Positions 27,643 through 38,487 are shown, numbered from the stretch's first letter. The stretch: 64,000 nucleotides of DNA from Actinomyces gaoshouyii (GCF_002072175.1 NZ_MVIV01000004.1:186001-250000), one strand, 5' to 3'. Numbers and translations: made by a program. Notes: generated from the sequence alone by a model not told the origin.

Positions 27643-28389
27643 TCAGGCTCTTTCGACGAGGGCGAGGGACCGCAGGCGGCGCTCCAGGTGCCAGGTGGTG
27701 TAGGCGGAGACGAGCCCGGAGGCCTGGGCCCGGTCCCGGGTGGTCGAGGCGTCGGCGAGCCGCCAGTCGCCGGATAGGAGGGCCCCCATGAGCGCCATGG
27801 CTCCGGGGTCGACGGTGACACTCCCGGCGGGTCGGCAGCTCTCGCAGACAGCACCGCCGGCCTGGACGTGGAAGGCCGTGTGAGGTCCGGGGGCACCGCA
27901 GATGGCGCAATCGAAGCACGATGGAGCCCAGCCGGCCAGGGCGAGAGCGCGCAGGAGGTAGGAGTCGAGGACAAGGCCAGGGGCATGGCGCCTGCGGGCG
28001 AGGGCGGCGAGGGCCCCGTAGAGGAGGAGGAACTGCTGGGGGGAGTCGCCGGTGCCGAGGTCGCCGTCGTCCTCGGTGAGGCGCTCGGCGGTCTCGGCCA
28101 TGGTCTGCGCGCAGGTGAACATGGCGTAGTCGGTGGCGATGGGATGGCTGAAAGGGTCGATGGTCTCGACCTGGGTGACGACGTCGAGGCTGCGCCCGGC
28201 ATGGAGCTGGACGTCGATCATGGAGAAGGGCTCGAGGCGCGCGCCGAAACGAGAGGTGGTGCGCCGCACGCCCTTGGCGACGGCCCGGGCCTGCCCGTGG
28301 TGCCGGGTGAGCATGACGATGATGCGGTCGGCCTCACCCAGCTTGTGGGTGCGCAGGACGAGGGCCTCGTCGCGGTAGAGCCTCTGCAC
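27643..28389 (-). CDS. recO: DNA repair protein RecO
   Basis: Recombination mediator that helps load RecA with RecF and RecR. An N-terminal OB fold ([18 protein letters not shown]) leads to a helical domain with a four-cysteine zinc site, CAICGAPG and [12 protein letters not shown] 28389 is chosen because AGAGGA lies eight bases upstream and residue 1 then aligns with the usual family start; an ATG 19 codons earlier adds a Pro/Arg-rich tail. The gene sits between leuA and uppS. Confidence 0.9.
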   Translation of the reverse strand: MQRLYRDEALVLRTHKLGEADRIIVMLTRHHGQARAVAKGVRRTTSRFGARLEPFSMIDVQLHAGRSLDVVTQVETIDPFSHPIATDYAMFTCAQTMAETAERLTEDDGDLGTGDSPQQFLLLYGALAALARRRHAPGLVLDSYLLRALALAGWAPSCFDCAICGAPGPHTAFHVQAGGAVCESCRPAGSVTVDPGAMALMGALLSGDWRLADASTTRDRAQASGLVSAYTTWHLERRLRSLALVERA

Positions 28390-28462
28390 GGGCCAGATCC
28401 TCTCACGCGCCGCGCCCTCCGGGGGCGAGGCGGGGCGCCGCGCCATGCCCCGCCCCCGGGGA

Positions 28463-28477
28463 CCGCCCGGTGGGCGG
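28463..28477 (-). terminator. Short hairpin after leuA
   Basis: CCGCCC-GGT-GGGCGG, directly after the leuA stop on the minus strand. The stem is short with no T-run; it may only attenuate read-through into recO. Confidence 0.35.
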
Positions 28478-28479
28478 CC

Positions 28480-30270
28480 TCAGCGCAGAGCGCGGTTGAC
28501 GGCGGAGATGATCGCCTTGAAGGAGGCGGTCGTGATGGAGGGGTCGAGGCCGACGCCCCACAGGACCTGGCCGTCCACCTCGCATTCGACGTAGGAGGCA
28601 GCGGTGGCATCGCGCCCCTCGGACAGGGCGTGCTCGGCGTAGTCGAGGATGCGGATGGACACGCCGGTCTGCTCCAGGGCAGAGGTGAAGGCGTCCACGG
28701 GTCCGTTGCCGGAGGCGGTGAGCAGGCGCTTCTCCCCCTCGTCGGTGAGCGTGACGGTGAGGATCGAGTCCTCATCATGGGTGGAGGTGAGCGTGGCGCC
28801 CTTGAACTCGAAGCGCCCCCAGGCCGCCAGGTCCTCCAGTCCGTCGCGGTGGATGACGGCATCGATGGGCAGGTACTCGTCGGCGAAGATGCGCCAGAGC
28901 AACGTCGCGTCGACCTCGCCGCCGTAGGTGTCGGTATGGCGCTGGATGATGCGGGAGAACTCGATCTGGAGACGGCGCGGCAGGTCCAGGTTGTGGCTGT
29001 TCTTGAGCAGGTAGGCGACCCCGCCCTTGCCCGACTGGGAGTTGACGCGCACGACGGCCTCGTAAGAGCGGCCCACGTCGTGGGGGTCGATCGGCAGGTA
29101 GGGCATGGACCAGGGCACGGCGATCTCGGCGGCGTCATCCTCGAGTCCCTCGGCGCGCCTGGCCTCGACGGCCTTGGCGCGCGCGGCGAAGCCCTTCTTG
29201 ATGGCGTCCTGGTGGGAACCGGAGAAGGAGGTGTAGACGAGGTCCCCGGAATAGGGCGTGCGCGGGGGGACGTCCATCTGGGTGGAGCGCTCGACGACGC
29301 GGCGCACCTCATCGATGTCGGACAGGTCGAGCATGGGGTCGATGCCCTGGCTGAAGAGGTTGAGGGCCAGGGTGACGAGGTCCACGTTGCCGGTGCGCTC
29401 GCCGTGCCCGAAGAGGCAGCCCTCGACCCGCTGACCGCCCGCGAGCAGGCCGAGCTCGGCGGCGGCCACGCCCGAACCGCGGTCATTGTGGTTGTGCAGG
29501 GAGAGGCACACATGCTCGCGATGCGACAGGTGGCGGCTCACCCACTCGATCTGGTCGGCGTAAACGTTGGGGGTGGCGCGCTCGACGGTGGCGGGCAGGT
29601 TGAGGATGATCTCGCGGTCCTCGCCCGGCTCCCAGGCACCCATGACGGCCTCACAGACCTCCAGGGTGTAGTCGCGCTCGGTGTCGACGAAGATCTCCGG
29701 GGAGTACTCGTAGCCGAAGATCGTGTCCTCGCTGAGGATCTTCTCGGCGCGGGCCATGACCATGCGGGTGCCGTCGACGGCGAGCTCGCGGATGTCGTCC
29801 TTGCCCATGCGGAAGACGACATCCCGGAAGAGGGGGGAAAGAGCGTTGTAGAGATGGACGGTGGCGCGCGGGATGCCGACGCAGGCGTCCAGGGTGCGGT
29901 CGATGAGATCCTCGCGGGACTGGGTGAGCACGGAGATGGTGACGTCCTCGGGGATGGCGCCGTCGTCGACGAGACTGCGCACGAAGTCGAAGTCGGTCTG
30001 GGAGGCGGCGGGGAAGCCGACTTCGATCTCCTTGAAGCCGATGCGCACGAGGAGGTCGAAGATGGCGCGCTTGGCCTCGGGCCCCATGGGCTCGATGAGG
30101 CTCTGGTTGCCATCGCGCAGGTCGGTGGACAGCCAGCGGGGGGCGGCGGTGAGGCGCTTGGCGGGCCAGGTCCGGTCCGGCAGGTCGGTGACGACGGTGT
30201 CCTGGAAGGGGCGGTACTTGGCGAAGGGCATGCCGGAGGGCTGCTGGGGGGCGGGCAGTGCGGTGCGCAT
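28480..30270 (-). CDS. leuA: 2-Isopropylmalate synthase
   Basis: Committed enzyme of leucine synthesis, condensing acetyl-CoA with 2-oxoisovalerate. The 596 residues are the long actinobacterial form. The catalytic TIM barrel opens with WLSTDLRDGNQSL and contains LSLHNHNDRGSG (metal His pair) and VEGCLFGHGERTGNVDL. The C-terminal regulatory domain (about 470-596), which binds leucine, ends in VECEVDGQVLWGVGLD. ATG 30270 has AGGAG seven bases upstream. A leucine leader peptide and hairpins precede it, so both enzyme and transcript are likely leucine-controlled. Confidence 0.95.
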   Translation of the reverse strand: MRTALPAPQQPSGMPFAKYRPFQDTVVTDLPDRTWPAKRLTAAPRWLSTDLRDGNQSLIEPMGPEAKRAIFDLLVRIGFKEIEVGFPAASQTDFDFVRSLVDDGAIPEDVTISVLTQSREDLIDRTLDACVGIPRATVHLYNALSPLFRDVVFRMGKDDIRELAVDGTRMVMARAEKILSEDTIFGYEYSPEIFVDTERDYTLEVCEAVMGAWEPGEDREIILNLPATVERATPNVYADQIEWVSRHLSHREHVCLSLHNHNDRGSGVAAAELGLLAGGQRVEGCLFGHGERTGNVDLVTLALNLFSQGIDPMLDLSDIDEVRRVVERSTQMDVPPRTPYSGDLVYTSFSGSHQDAIKKGFAARAKAVEARRAEGLEDDAAEIAVPWSMPYLPIDPHDVGRSYEAVVRVNSQSGKGGVAYLLKNSHNLDLPRRLQIEFSRIIQRHTDTYGGEVDATLLWRIFADEYLPIDAVIHRDGLEDLAAWGRFEFKGATLTSTHDEDSILTVTLTDEGEKRLLTASGNGPVDAFTSALEQTGVSIRILDYAEHALSEGRDATAASYVECEVDGQVLWGVGLDPSITTASFKAIISAVNRALR

Positions 30271-30298
30271 GGTGGGGCTCCTGAGGTCAGTGGCGGCG

Positions 30299-30378
30299 GT
30301 CGGGCGCGCTGGGCGCCCGGCGGCCGGCAACGCGGATCGCCGCGGTCGGGGTGCCGGCCTGTCAGGCCCCGCCGCGGC
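30299..30378 (-). promoter_or_regulatory. Leucine attenuator hairpins upstream of leuA
   Basis: Two stems lie between the leader peptide and leuA. The first (30339-30345 with 30372-30378, plus GGGG/CCCC inside) begins within the last leader codons, just past the three Leu codons. The second (30299-30307 with 30313-30321) is compact and 28 bp before the leuA ATG, where a terminator would sit. A ribosome stalled at the Leu codons would disturb the first stem and change folding of the second. The switching itself is inferred. Confidence 0.55.
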
Positions 30379-30460
30379 GGCTAAGCAGGAGGTCGCCGCC
30401 CGGGCGCAGGGCCCGGCTCCGCGCTGGGATCACCGCTGGCATCGCTCGCTTCACTGGCAT
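30362..30460 (-). CDS. leuL: leuA leader peptide
   Basis: A 32-codon frame upstream of leuA from ATG 30460 to TGA 30362, ending DLLLSRRGGA. Codons 24-26 are CTC, CTG, CTT, three consecutive leucines at 30383-30391, directly before hairpin-forming sequence. This is the layout of an amino-acid leader peptide that senses charged tRNA-Leu. An internal ATG at codon 7 could be the true start. Attenuation of leuA has been proposed in other actinobacteria; that this peptide is translated is inference. Confidence 0.6.
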   Translation of the reverse strand: MPVKRAMPAVIPARSRALRPGGDLLLSRRGGA

Positions 30461-30529
30461 GGCCCCGACCGTACTCCAAAGGCGACGCCCCGTCAGGACG
30501 AACCACACTCCGGACCCGCATCCCCTTGC

Positions 30530-30561
30530 CGAGACCGGTCGAAAGCGGCACCGAAACCGGT
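30530..30561. repeat. CGAGACCGGT tandem pair, copy 2
   Basis: CGAGACCGGT at 30530-30539, followed by CGAAA, and CGAAACCGGT at 30552-30561, again 22 bp apart, as at 15270-15301. It lies between putA and leuA, upstream of the leuL leader. Confidence 0.6.
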
Positions 30562-30615
30562 CGACATGAGGGTCGGGAGCGGTTCGCCGCGCCTGCGCGC
30601 CCAGGAACCGCCCCG

Positions 30616-30662
30616 ACCCGGCCTTGCGCCCTCGATCGGCGAGGATGAGGGCGCAGGGCCGG
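30616..30662 (-). terminator. putA terminator
   Basis: 17-bp stem with a single wobble pair: 30616-30632 pairs with 30646-30662 around a 13-base loop. It lies 11 bp beyond the putA stop on the minus strand. Confidence 0.8.
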
Positions 30663-30673
30663 GCCGGGGGCGC

Positions 30674-33600
30674 TCAGACGAGGCCGGCGGCGAGGTCAAG
30701 GGGCGTGCCGAAGCGGTGGTTGGTGATCGCGACGGACTGCTCGCGCAGGAAGGGGAGCAACTCGGTATGCGGGCAGGGGGTGACCGCCCCCGTGTAGAGG
30801 GCGACGTCGGGACTGCCGATGGTCAACGACGTCGCCTCCTCCCAGACGGAGGCCTCAGGGAGGCCGCGCGGGGCGAGGATGCGCACGCGCGCGCCCAGAG
30901 CATTGGAAGTGCCCAGATCCGCCAGGCGGGCGGACCACACGCCCCCGGGCTCCAGCTCCACGCGCACGCCCGCCGCCTGAGCTGCGGCGATCAGGCTCGC
31001 CTGCAGCGGCGCCTCCACGGAGAGCTCCACGTCGGCACCCGCGAGCACGCCCGCGGCAAGGACGCGCACGAGGTCCGCCGTCTCGACGCCGAGCACGGAG
31101 CGCACGATGACGGGGGTGGGCCGGTAGCGCAGGATGTTGCGCTCGCAGACCAGCCCCGTGACATCGAGCGCCCGGCCGTAGCGCTCCTGCCAGGCGGCGG
31201 CATCGGCCGCGAGGGCGCGGCGCAGCCAGGCGGCGTCGGCGCGGACGAGCTCGTGGCGCACAGCCTCGAAGAGCCCCGCGACGCGCTCATCGACGTCGGA
31301 CAGTGAACCGCTCTCAACCTCGACCTCGGCGCCCTCCTCCGGGGAGACCTCCCCCAGGCCGAGCAGGTAGGAGGGACCGCCGGCCTTCGTGGTGGCGCCG
31401 ATGGCGGAGCGCTTCCAGCCGCCGAAGGGCTGGCGCCGCACGATGGCGCCGGTGATGCCACGGTTGACGTAGAGATTGCCGGCCTCGATCCCGTCGAGCC
31501 ACTGGGCGAGCTCGGCGGGGTCGAGGGTCTGCAGCCCGGAGGTCAGCCCGTAGTCGACGGCGTTGACCGCCTCGATCGCCTCGGCGAGCGTATCCACCCG
31601 CATGATGCCGATAACCGGCGCGAAGTACTCGGTGAGGTGGTACTCGCTGCCGGGGGCCACACCGGCGCGGACGCCGGGACGCCACAGGCCCCCACCCAGA
31701 TGCTTGGGGGCGAGCACCCAGTGCTCCCCGCGCCCCAGGGCCGTCAGCCCCCGATGCGCCTTGGGGTCATCCGGGACTGCGACGGGCCCCACCTGGGAGT
31801 CCAAGTGCTCCGGCCCCTTGACCCGCAGGGAGGCGGTGGCGTCCACGAGCTGGCGGGCGATGCGCTCGGACCGGCCCGCCGAGCCGACGAGCACGAGGAG
31901 GGAGGCGGCCGAGCACTTCTGGCCGGCGTGTCCGAAGGCCGAGGCGACGGCGTCGCGCACGGCGAGGTCGGGATCGGCCGAGGGGGTGATGATGATGGCG
32001 TTCTTGCCGCTGGTCTCCCCCAGGAGGCGCATGGAGGGCCTCCAGGAGCGGAAGAGGCGGGCGGTGTCGTAGGAACCGGTGAGGATGACGCGCTCGACGC
32101 CCTCATGGGTGACGAGGCGCTGGGAGACATCACCATCCTCGACGGGGGCGAGCATGAGGACCTCCCGCGGCACCCCGGCGGCGTGGAGGGCGCGCACGAT
32201 CTCGGCGCCGCAGCGGCGGGCGGGCGGGGCGGGCTTGAGGACGACGGCGCTGCCCACGGCCAGGGCGGCCACGACTCCCCCGGTGGGGATGGCCAGTGGG
32301 AAGTTCCAGGGCGAGGCGACGACGGTCACCCGAGCGGGGGTGAAGCGGGCGCCGGTGAGGTAGTCGGGATCGGCCAGCTCCAGGGCCATCCGCGCGTAGT
32401 GGCGGCAGAAGTCGATGGCCTCGCCGACCTCCGGGTCGGACTGGTCGATGGTCTTGCCGGTCTCGGCGGCGGCCACTTCGATGAGTTCGGCCCGGCGGGA
32501 GGCGAGGACGTCCCCGGCATGGTCGATGATGGCGGCGCGCTCTGCGACGGGTCGGGCCGCCCACGCCTTCTGCGCGCTCGTGAGCCCGGCGATGGCGCTG
32601 TCCACATCCTCGATGGTGGCCAGGAAGGCCTCGCCGGAGCGCACGTCGTCGATGCCGCGCTTCGAGCCGGGGATGGCGGCCGCGATGCGGCGCGCCCATT
32701 CGCGGTTGGCGGGCAGGGCGGGGTCGGAGTCGGGGGTGGGGGCGTACTCGGGCAGGGGGCCCGGGGCGGGCGGCCCGGGAACGGGGGCTCCTTGCTCGGC
32801 GAGGCGGTCCTGGGTGCGGCGAGGCGCGGGCACGGGGGCGCCGGGGTCGAGGTCGGCAAGGGCGTCGAGGAAGCGCTGCTGCTCACGAGCGAAGACTGCG
32901 GGGTCGGAGGCGAGGTCGAAGACGCCCGACATGAAGTTCTCGGGGGCGGCGTTCTCCTCGAGGCGGCGCACGAGGTAGGAGATGGCGACGTCGAACTCGC
33001 CGGGGTCCACCACGGGCACGTACAGGAGGAGCTGGCCGACGTCGCGGCGCACGACCTCGGCGATGCCGGTGGCCATGCCGGAGAGCATCTCGAACTCGAC
33101 GTCGTCCTGGGCGCCGCGGGCCTCGCGCAGTTCGTAGGCGAAGGCGATGTCGAAGAGGTTCTGGCCGGCCACGCCCAGGCGGATGTTGGCCAGGCGCTCA
33201 GGGGTCATGGCCCACTGAAGCATCCGCTTGTAGTGGGTGTCGGTGGCCTGCTTGCTGGGCCAGGTCACCAGCTCCCAGCCGTGGATCTCGGCATCGACGC
33301 GCTCCATGGACAGGTTGGCGCCCTTGACGATGCGGACCTTGACCCGGCTTCCGCCGGAGGCGACGCGGGCGGCGGCCCAGTCCTGGAGGCGCTCCATGGC
33401 GGCCAGGGAGTCGGGCAGGTAGGCCTGCAGGACGATGCCCGCCTCGTAGTCGCGCAGGTCGGGTTGACCGAGGATGGCGGTGAAGACCTCGATGGTCAGA
33501 TCGAGGTCCTTGTAGTCCTCCATGTCGAGGTTGAGGAAGGTACCGTGGTCGCGGGCGACGCGGTACAGGGGCGTGAGGGCCTTGACGCCGTGGGCGACGG

Positions 33601-34225
33601 TCTCCTCGTGCCCCCAGGGGTTGTGGGGGCCGGTGACGGCGGAGACCTTGATGGAGACGTAGTCGACGTCGTCGCGCATGACGAGGCCCATGACCGCGGC
33701 GAGGCGGCGCTCGGCCTCCTTCTCCCCCAGGACGGCCTCGCCCAGGAGGTTGACGTTGAGGCGGTTGCCGCCCTCGCGCAGGCGGGCGAGCGCGGGTCCG
33801 AGATTGGCCTCGGTGGCGTCGACGACGAGGTCGCCGACGAGCTCGCGGAAGGTGCGGCGGGCGATCTTGGCGGCGGTGCGCGGGGCGAGGCGCGCGACGC
33901 GCCCACCGACGCCTGTGGCTGCGCCGAGCAGCTTCGGCAGGAAGCTCGTGCGCTTGGCGGCCAGGCGGGCGAGCGCGGCCCCGGCGACGTCGAGGTCGGT
34001 GGGGCGCACGACGTCGTCGGTGAAGCGGGTGGTGAACTCGAGGCCATCGGGGTCGGCGAGGATGCCGGCCAGGAGGGAGGCGCTGCGCGGGACGGGCTCG
34101 TGGGCGGAGGCGTCGGCCCAGCGGCGGGCTCGGGCGGTGGCGCGCTGCCCAACGGCCCACAGGTCGTCGGGGCAGGCGCGGTTGCGGGCGGGGCCCGTAG
34201 GGGCTGGGCTGTCCTGGGTCGCCAT
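30674..34225 (-). CDS. putA: Bifunctional proline dehydrogenase / P5C dehydrogenase (PutA)
   Basis: Oxidises proline to glutamate in two steps on one 1183-residue chain. The FAD-dependent proline dehydrogenase barrel (about 60-480) shows VSIKVSAVTGPHNPWG, FLNLDMEDYKDLDLT and VRIVKGANLSMERV. The aldehyde dehydrogenase domain (about 520-990) has VVASPWNFPLAIPTGG, LGETSGKNA, GQKCSAASLL (catalytic Cys) and FGGWKRSAIG. A further C-terminal domain of about 190 residues continues to the end. There is no N-terminal DNA-binding domain, so it is not a PutA repressor. The gene sits between era and leuA and is the largest in the window. Confidence 0.95.
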   Translation of the reverse strand: MATQDSPAPTGPARNRACPDDLWAVGQRATARARRWADASAHEPVPRSASLLAGILADPDGLEFTTRFTDDVVRPTDLDVAGAALARLAAKRTSFLPKLLGAATGVGGRVARLAPRTAAKIARRTFRELVGDLVVDATEANLGPALARLREGGNRLNVNLLGEAVLGEKEAERRLAAVMGLVMRDDVDYVSIKVSAVTGPHNPWGHEETVAHGVKALTPLYRVARDHGTFLNLDMEDYKDLDLTIEVFTAILGQPDLRDYEAGIVLQAYLPDSLAAMERLQDWAAARVASGGSRVKVRIVKGANLSMERVDAEIHGWELVTWPSKQATDTHYKRMLQWAMTPERLANIRLGVAGQNLFDIAFAYELREARGAQDDVEFEMLSGMATGIAEVVRRDVGQLLLYVPVVDPGEFDVAISYLVRRLEENAAPENFMSGVFDLASDPAVFAREQQRFLDALADLDPGAPVPAPRRTQDRLAEQGAPVPGPPAPGPLPEYAPTPDSDPALPANREWARRIAAAIPGSKRGIDDVRSGEAFLATIEDVDSAIAGLTSAQKAWAARPVAERAAIIDHAGDVLASRRAELIEVAAAETGKTIDQSDPEVGEAIDFCRHYARMALELADPDYLTGARFTPARVTVVASPWNFPLAIPTGGVVAALAVGSAVVLKPAPPARRCGAEIVRALHAAGVPREVLMLAPVEDGDVSQRLVTHEGVERVILTGSYDTARLFRSWRPSMRLLGETSGKNAIIITPSADPDLAVRDAVASAFGHAGQKCSAASLLVLVGSAGRSERIARQLVDATASLRVKGPEHLDSQVGPVAVPDDPKAHRGLTALGRGEHWVLAPKHLGGGLWRPGVRAGVAPGSEYHLTEYFAPVIGIMRVDTLAEAIEAVNAVDYGLTSGLQTLDPAELAQWLDGIEAGNLYVNRGITGAIVRRQPFGGWKRSAIGATTKAGGPSYLLGLGEVSPEEGAEVEVESGSLSDVDERVAGLFEAVRHELVRADAAWLRRALAADAAAWQERYGRALDVTGLVCERNILRYRPTPVIVRSVLGVETADLVRVLAAGVLAGADVELSVEAPLQASLIAAAQAAGVRVELEPGGVWSARLADLGTSNALGARVRILAPRGLPEASVWEEATSLTIGSPDVALYTGAVTPCPHTELLPFLREQSVAITNHRFGTPLDLAAGLV

Positions 34226-34247
34226 ATGCGGCTCGCTCTCACTCGAT

Positions 34248-34262
34248 GATCAGGGACTGATC
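34248..34262. promoter_or_regulatory. Palindrome upstream of putA
   Basis: GATCAG-GGA-CTGATC, a perfect 6-3-6 palindrome ending 22 bp before the putA ATG. The position suits an operator; no -10 box is obvious and no regulator gene is adjacent. Confidence 0.4.
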
Positions 34263-34386
34263 CAAGTGTGCGACACGGCGCCGAGACGTGCAGGACTTTC
34301 GGCCCTGAGCGTCGCGGGTGCTTGCCCGAGCAGCCCGCGGACGCCCCCTCGGCGGCCCGCTGGCGCCAGCGCTCCTGGGCGCGCGG

Positions 34387-35535
34387 CTAGAAGCCGAGCT
34401 TGGCCAGGGCCTTGGGATCGGACTGCCAGTCCTTGGCGGTGCGCACGTGGAGGTCGAGATAGACCTTGCGGCGCAGGTAGTCCTCGATGCCGCGGCGGGC
34501 GCGCACGCCGATCTCCTTGAGGCGGGCCCCGCCCTTGCCGATGACGATGGCTTTCTGGGAGTCGCGCTCGACGACGAGGCTGACGCGCACCTGCATGCGG
34601 TTGCCCGCGCCCTTGACGGGCCCCAGGCTGCCGGGCGTGGTGCCGCGCGGGTCCATGACCTCGTCGACGATCACGGCGAGGGAATGCGGGAGCTCGTCGC
34701 GCACGCCCTCCAGGGCGGCCTCGCGGACGAGCTCGGCGATCATGATGTCGCGGGGCTCGTCGGTGATCTCACCGGTGGGGTAGAGCGGCGGCGAGGGGGG
34801 CAGGTGACCGGCGAGGACGTCGGCGAGGACGTCGATCTGTTCGCCGCGCGCGGCGGAGACGGGCACGATGTCCGCCCAGTCGCCGAGTTGGTCGACGGCG
34901 AGGAGCTGGGAGGCCAGGGCCTCCCTGCCCACGGTATCCGCCTTCGTGACGACGGCGACGACGGGGGCGCGCAACTCGGCGATGTCGCGGGCGATGAAGC
35001 GGTCGCCGGGCCCGATCCTCTCGTTGGCGGGGATGCAGAAGGCGATGACGTCGACGTCGGTGAGGGTCTCGCGGACGAGGTCGTTGAGGCGCTTGCCCAG
35101 GAGGGTCCTGGGGCGGTGCATGCCGGGGGTGTCGACGAGGACGATCTGGGCGTCCCCACGATGGACGACGCCGCGCACGTTGTGGCGGGTGGTCTGGGGG
35201 CGGTCGGACATGATGGCGACCTTCGTGCCGACCAGCGCGTTGGTGAGTGTGGACTTGCCGGCGTTGGGGCGCCCGATGAGGCAGGCGAAGCCGGCGCGGA
35301 AGCTCTCGGGGCAGGCGGGCAGGGAAAGCCCTGCGGCGTCGCCAGTGGTCTCGGGAGCCGGGCCCTCCCCGTCGGTCCCCTCGGCTCCGACGTCGGTGGG
35401 GCGGATGCCCGTCAAGGCGTTCTCACCGGCCATGAGCTCGGCATCGGAGGGGAAGCGGATGGGCTCAGCGGGCCCAGTGGACTCAGTGGAGTCAGCGGGC
35501 TCGGCGTTGTCGTTCTCGGTGCTCTGGCCGGTCAT
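34387..35535 (-). CDS. era: GTPase Era
   Basis: Ribosome-assembly GTPase that binds the 3' end of 16S rRNA. The G domain (about 80-245) shows GRPNAGKST (G1), VDTPGMHRP (G3) and VTKAD (G4). The C-terminal KH domain has IVIGKGGARLKEIG. The 382 residues are longer than the usual 300 because of an acidic, disordered 75-residue N-terminal extension that is Ser/Thr/Glu/Pro-rich. Its ATG overlaps the stop of corC by ATGA, so it is last in a tightly coupled operon phoH-ybeY-corC-era. Confidence 0.95.
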   Translation of the reverse strand: MTGQSTENDNAEPADSTESTGPAEPIRFPSDAELMAGENALTGIRPTDVGAEGTDGEGPAPETTGDAAGLSLPACPESFRAGFACLIGRPNAGKSTLTNALVGTKVAIMSDRPQTTRHNVRGVVHRGDAQIVLVDTPGMHRPRTLLGKRLNDLVRETLTDVDVIAFCIPANERIGPGDRFIARDIAELRAPVVAVVTKADTVGREALASQLLAVDQLGDWADIVPVSAARGEQIDVLADVLAGHLPPSPPLYPTGEITDEPRDIMIAELVREAALEGVRDELPHSLAVIVDEVMDPRGTTPGSLGPVKGAGNRMQVRVSLVVERDSQKAIVIGKGGARLKEIGVRARRGIEDYLRRKVYLDLHVRTAKDWQSDPKALAKLGF

Positions 35536-36824
35536 GGGCGGTGATCGCTCTCATCGTCGTGGGTGTCGGGGGTGCGGGTGGCCAGGAGGGTGGCGACCTG
35601 GCGGCGCCTGCCGGAGGCCTCTCCGGCGGTGAGGCGGATGCCCTGCCAGTCGCCGACGGCACCGGGCAGGGGCACTCGGCCGATGGCTTTGGTCAGCAGG
35701 CCGATGGCGGTGTCGACATCATCGTCGTCGATCTCGAGGCCGAAGAGCTCCCCGAGTTCGTCGAGGCCGAGGCGCGCGGGGACGCGGTAGGCGCCGTCGC
35801 CGAGGCCCTCGACCTCGGGCTCGGCGTGGTCGTGCTCGTCGGTGAGCTCCCCGACGACCTCCTCCAGCAGGTCCTCCATGGTGACCAGGCCGGCGATGCC
35901 GCCGTACTCATCGACGGCGAGGGCCATGTGGAAGCGGCCGGACTGCATGTCGCGCAGGAGGTCGTCGGCGGCCTTGGTCTCTGGAACGTAGACGGCCTCA
36001 CGGGTGAAGTCGACGACGGCACGGGTCTCGTGCTCGGGATGCTCTCCGAGGCGGCGCAGGACATCCTTGAGGTAGAGGATGCCGCGCACGTCGTCGGCAT
36101 CGTCGCCGATGATGGGGACGCGGGAGTACCCCGAACGGATGAACAGGCGCATGGCGGCGGCCATGGGCTCGTCCTCCTCCATGGTGATCATGTCGGGGCG
36201 GGGCACCATGACTTCGCGCACGAGGGTCTGGCCCAGCTCGACGACGCTGCGCATCATCTCGCGATCCTCGTCCTCGATGGACTCCGATTCGCCGATCTCG
36301 TCGATCATTTCGCGAAGGTCCTGGGTGACGGCTTCACGGGCCTCGGCCTCGGTGAGGGTGGAGGCGCGCCCGAAGCGGGACTCCAGCCAGCGCCAGGGGG
36401 CGCCGAGGGCATCGACGCGGCGCAGGAGGCCGGCGAGAATGAGGAGGGTCCCCTCGGGGTTGCGGCGCCCGAGACGGCGCGGGGAGATGCCCACGACGAG
36501 ACCGAGGAGGACGGCGTTGACCCCGGCGGCGGCGAGGAGGACCTGCCACCAGGAGGTGAGCAGGCCGGCAACGGCGAGGGTGACGAGGACGGCGGCGAGC
36601 ATGTCGACGCCGATGCGCGCGGCGCCGATGGTGCCCAGGACCTCGCCGCGGCGCTCGGCGAGGGCCAGGACTCCGGCGGCGCCCCGACGCCCGTCCTCGA
36701 GAAGGTCCTCGGCGGCGGCGCGAGTGATACGGACCAGGGCGGCCTCCCCGGCGGAGAGGGTGGCGCCAAGGGCGAGGATGAGGACCGAGGCGGTGATGAG
36801 CAGGGCGACGGGGGTGCCGGTCAT
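35532..36824 (-). CDS. CNNM/CorC-type membrane protein with CBS domains
   Basis: Hemolysin-C/CorC family protein of 430 residues: an N-terminal DUF21 membrane domain with about four segments (1-150), two CBS domains (about 195-325) including [13 protein letters not shown] and [21 protein letters not shown], and a C-terminal CorC_HlyC domain ending near residue 410. Relatives handle Mg or Co efflux. It overlaps ybeY upstream and era downstream by 4 nt each. Confidence 0.92.
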   Translation of the reverse strand: MTGTPVALLITASVLILALGATLSAGEAALVRITRAAAEDLLEDGRRGAAGVLALAERRGEVLGTIGAARIGVDMLAAVLVTLAVAGLLTSWWQVLLAAAGVNAVLLGLVVGISPRRLGRRNPEGTLLILAGLLRRVDALGAPWRWLESRFGRASTLTEAEAREAVTQDLREMIDEIGESESIEDEDREMMRSVVELGQTLVREVMVPRPDMITMEEDEPMAAAMRLFIRSGYSRVPIIGDDADDVRGILYLKDVLRRLGEHPEHETRAVVDFTREAVYVPETKAADDLLRDMQSGRFHMALAVDEYGGIAGLVTMEDLLEEVVGELTDEHDHAEPEVEGLGDGAYRVPARLGLDELGELFGLEIDDDDVDTAIGLLTKAIGRVPLPGAVGDWQGIRLTAGEASGRRRQVATLLATRTPDTHDDESDHRP

Positions 36825-37275
36825 GCGCCCCTGCTCGCGAGGAAGGTGAGGAGGAGGGTGCGCTGGAGATCGAACATCTCCTTCTTCTCCTCGGGCTCGG
36901 CGTGGTCGTAGCCGAGCAGGTGGAGGATGCCGTGGGTGGCCAGCAGCAGCATCTCCTCCACGGCGGAGTGCCCTGCGGCGATGGCCTGCTTGGCGGCGAC
37001 CTGGGGGCAGATGACGATGTCGCCGAGAGTCCCGGCGGGGGCGGGGTCGTCCTCGTCACCGGGGCGCAGCTCGTCCATGGGGAAGCTCATGACGTCTGTG
37101 GGGCCGGGCAGATCGAGCCAGCGGACGTGGAGCTCCTCCATGGGCCCGGGGTCGATGAAGAGGATGTTGAGCTCGGCCAGCGGGTTGACGTGCATGGCAG
37201 TGAGCACGTGGTCGGCCAGCGCGGCGAATTCGGCGCCGTCGATGGCTACCTCTGTCTCGTTGTTGATCTCGGTGG

Positions 37276-37279
<4 letters not shown>
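36821..37279 (-). CDS. ybeY: Endoribonuclease YbeY
   Basis: Metal-dependent endoribonuclease for 16S rRNA 3' maturation and ribosome quality control. The 152 residues contain [19 protein letters not shown], the H-x3-H-x5-H zinc motif that defines the family, and [10 protein letters not shown]. Its ATG overlaps the phoH stop and its own stop overlaps the corC start, both by ATGA. Confidence 0.96.

Positions 37280-38487
<1,208 letters not shown>

Noticed and set aside
27868-30384. 838-codon plus-strand open frame, with a similar one at 31637-34249
   Set aside because: Antisense to recO/leuA and putA; the translation is Gly/Val/Asp/His-rich without domains.
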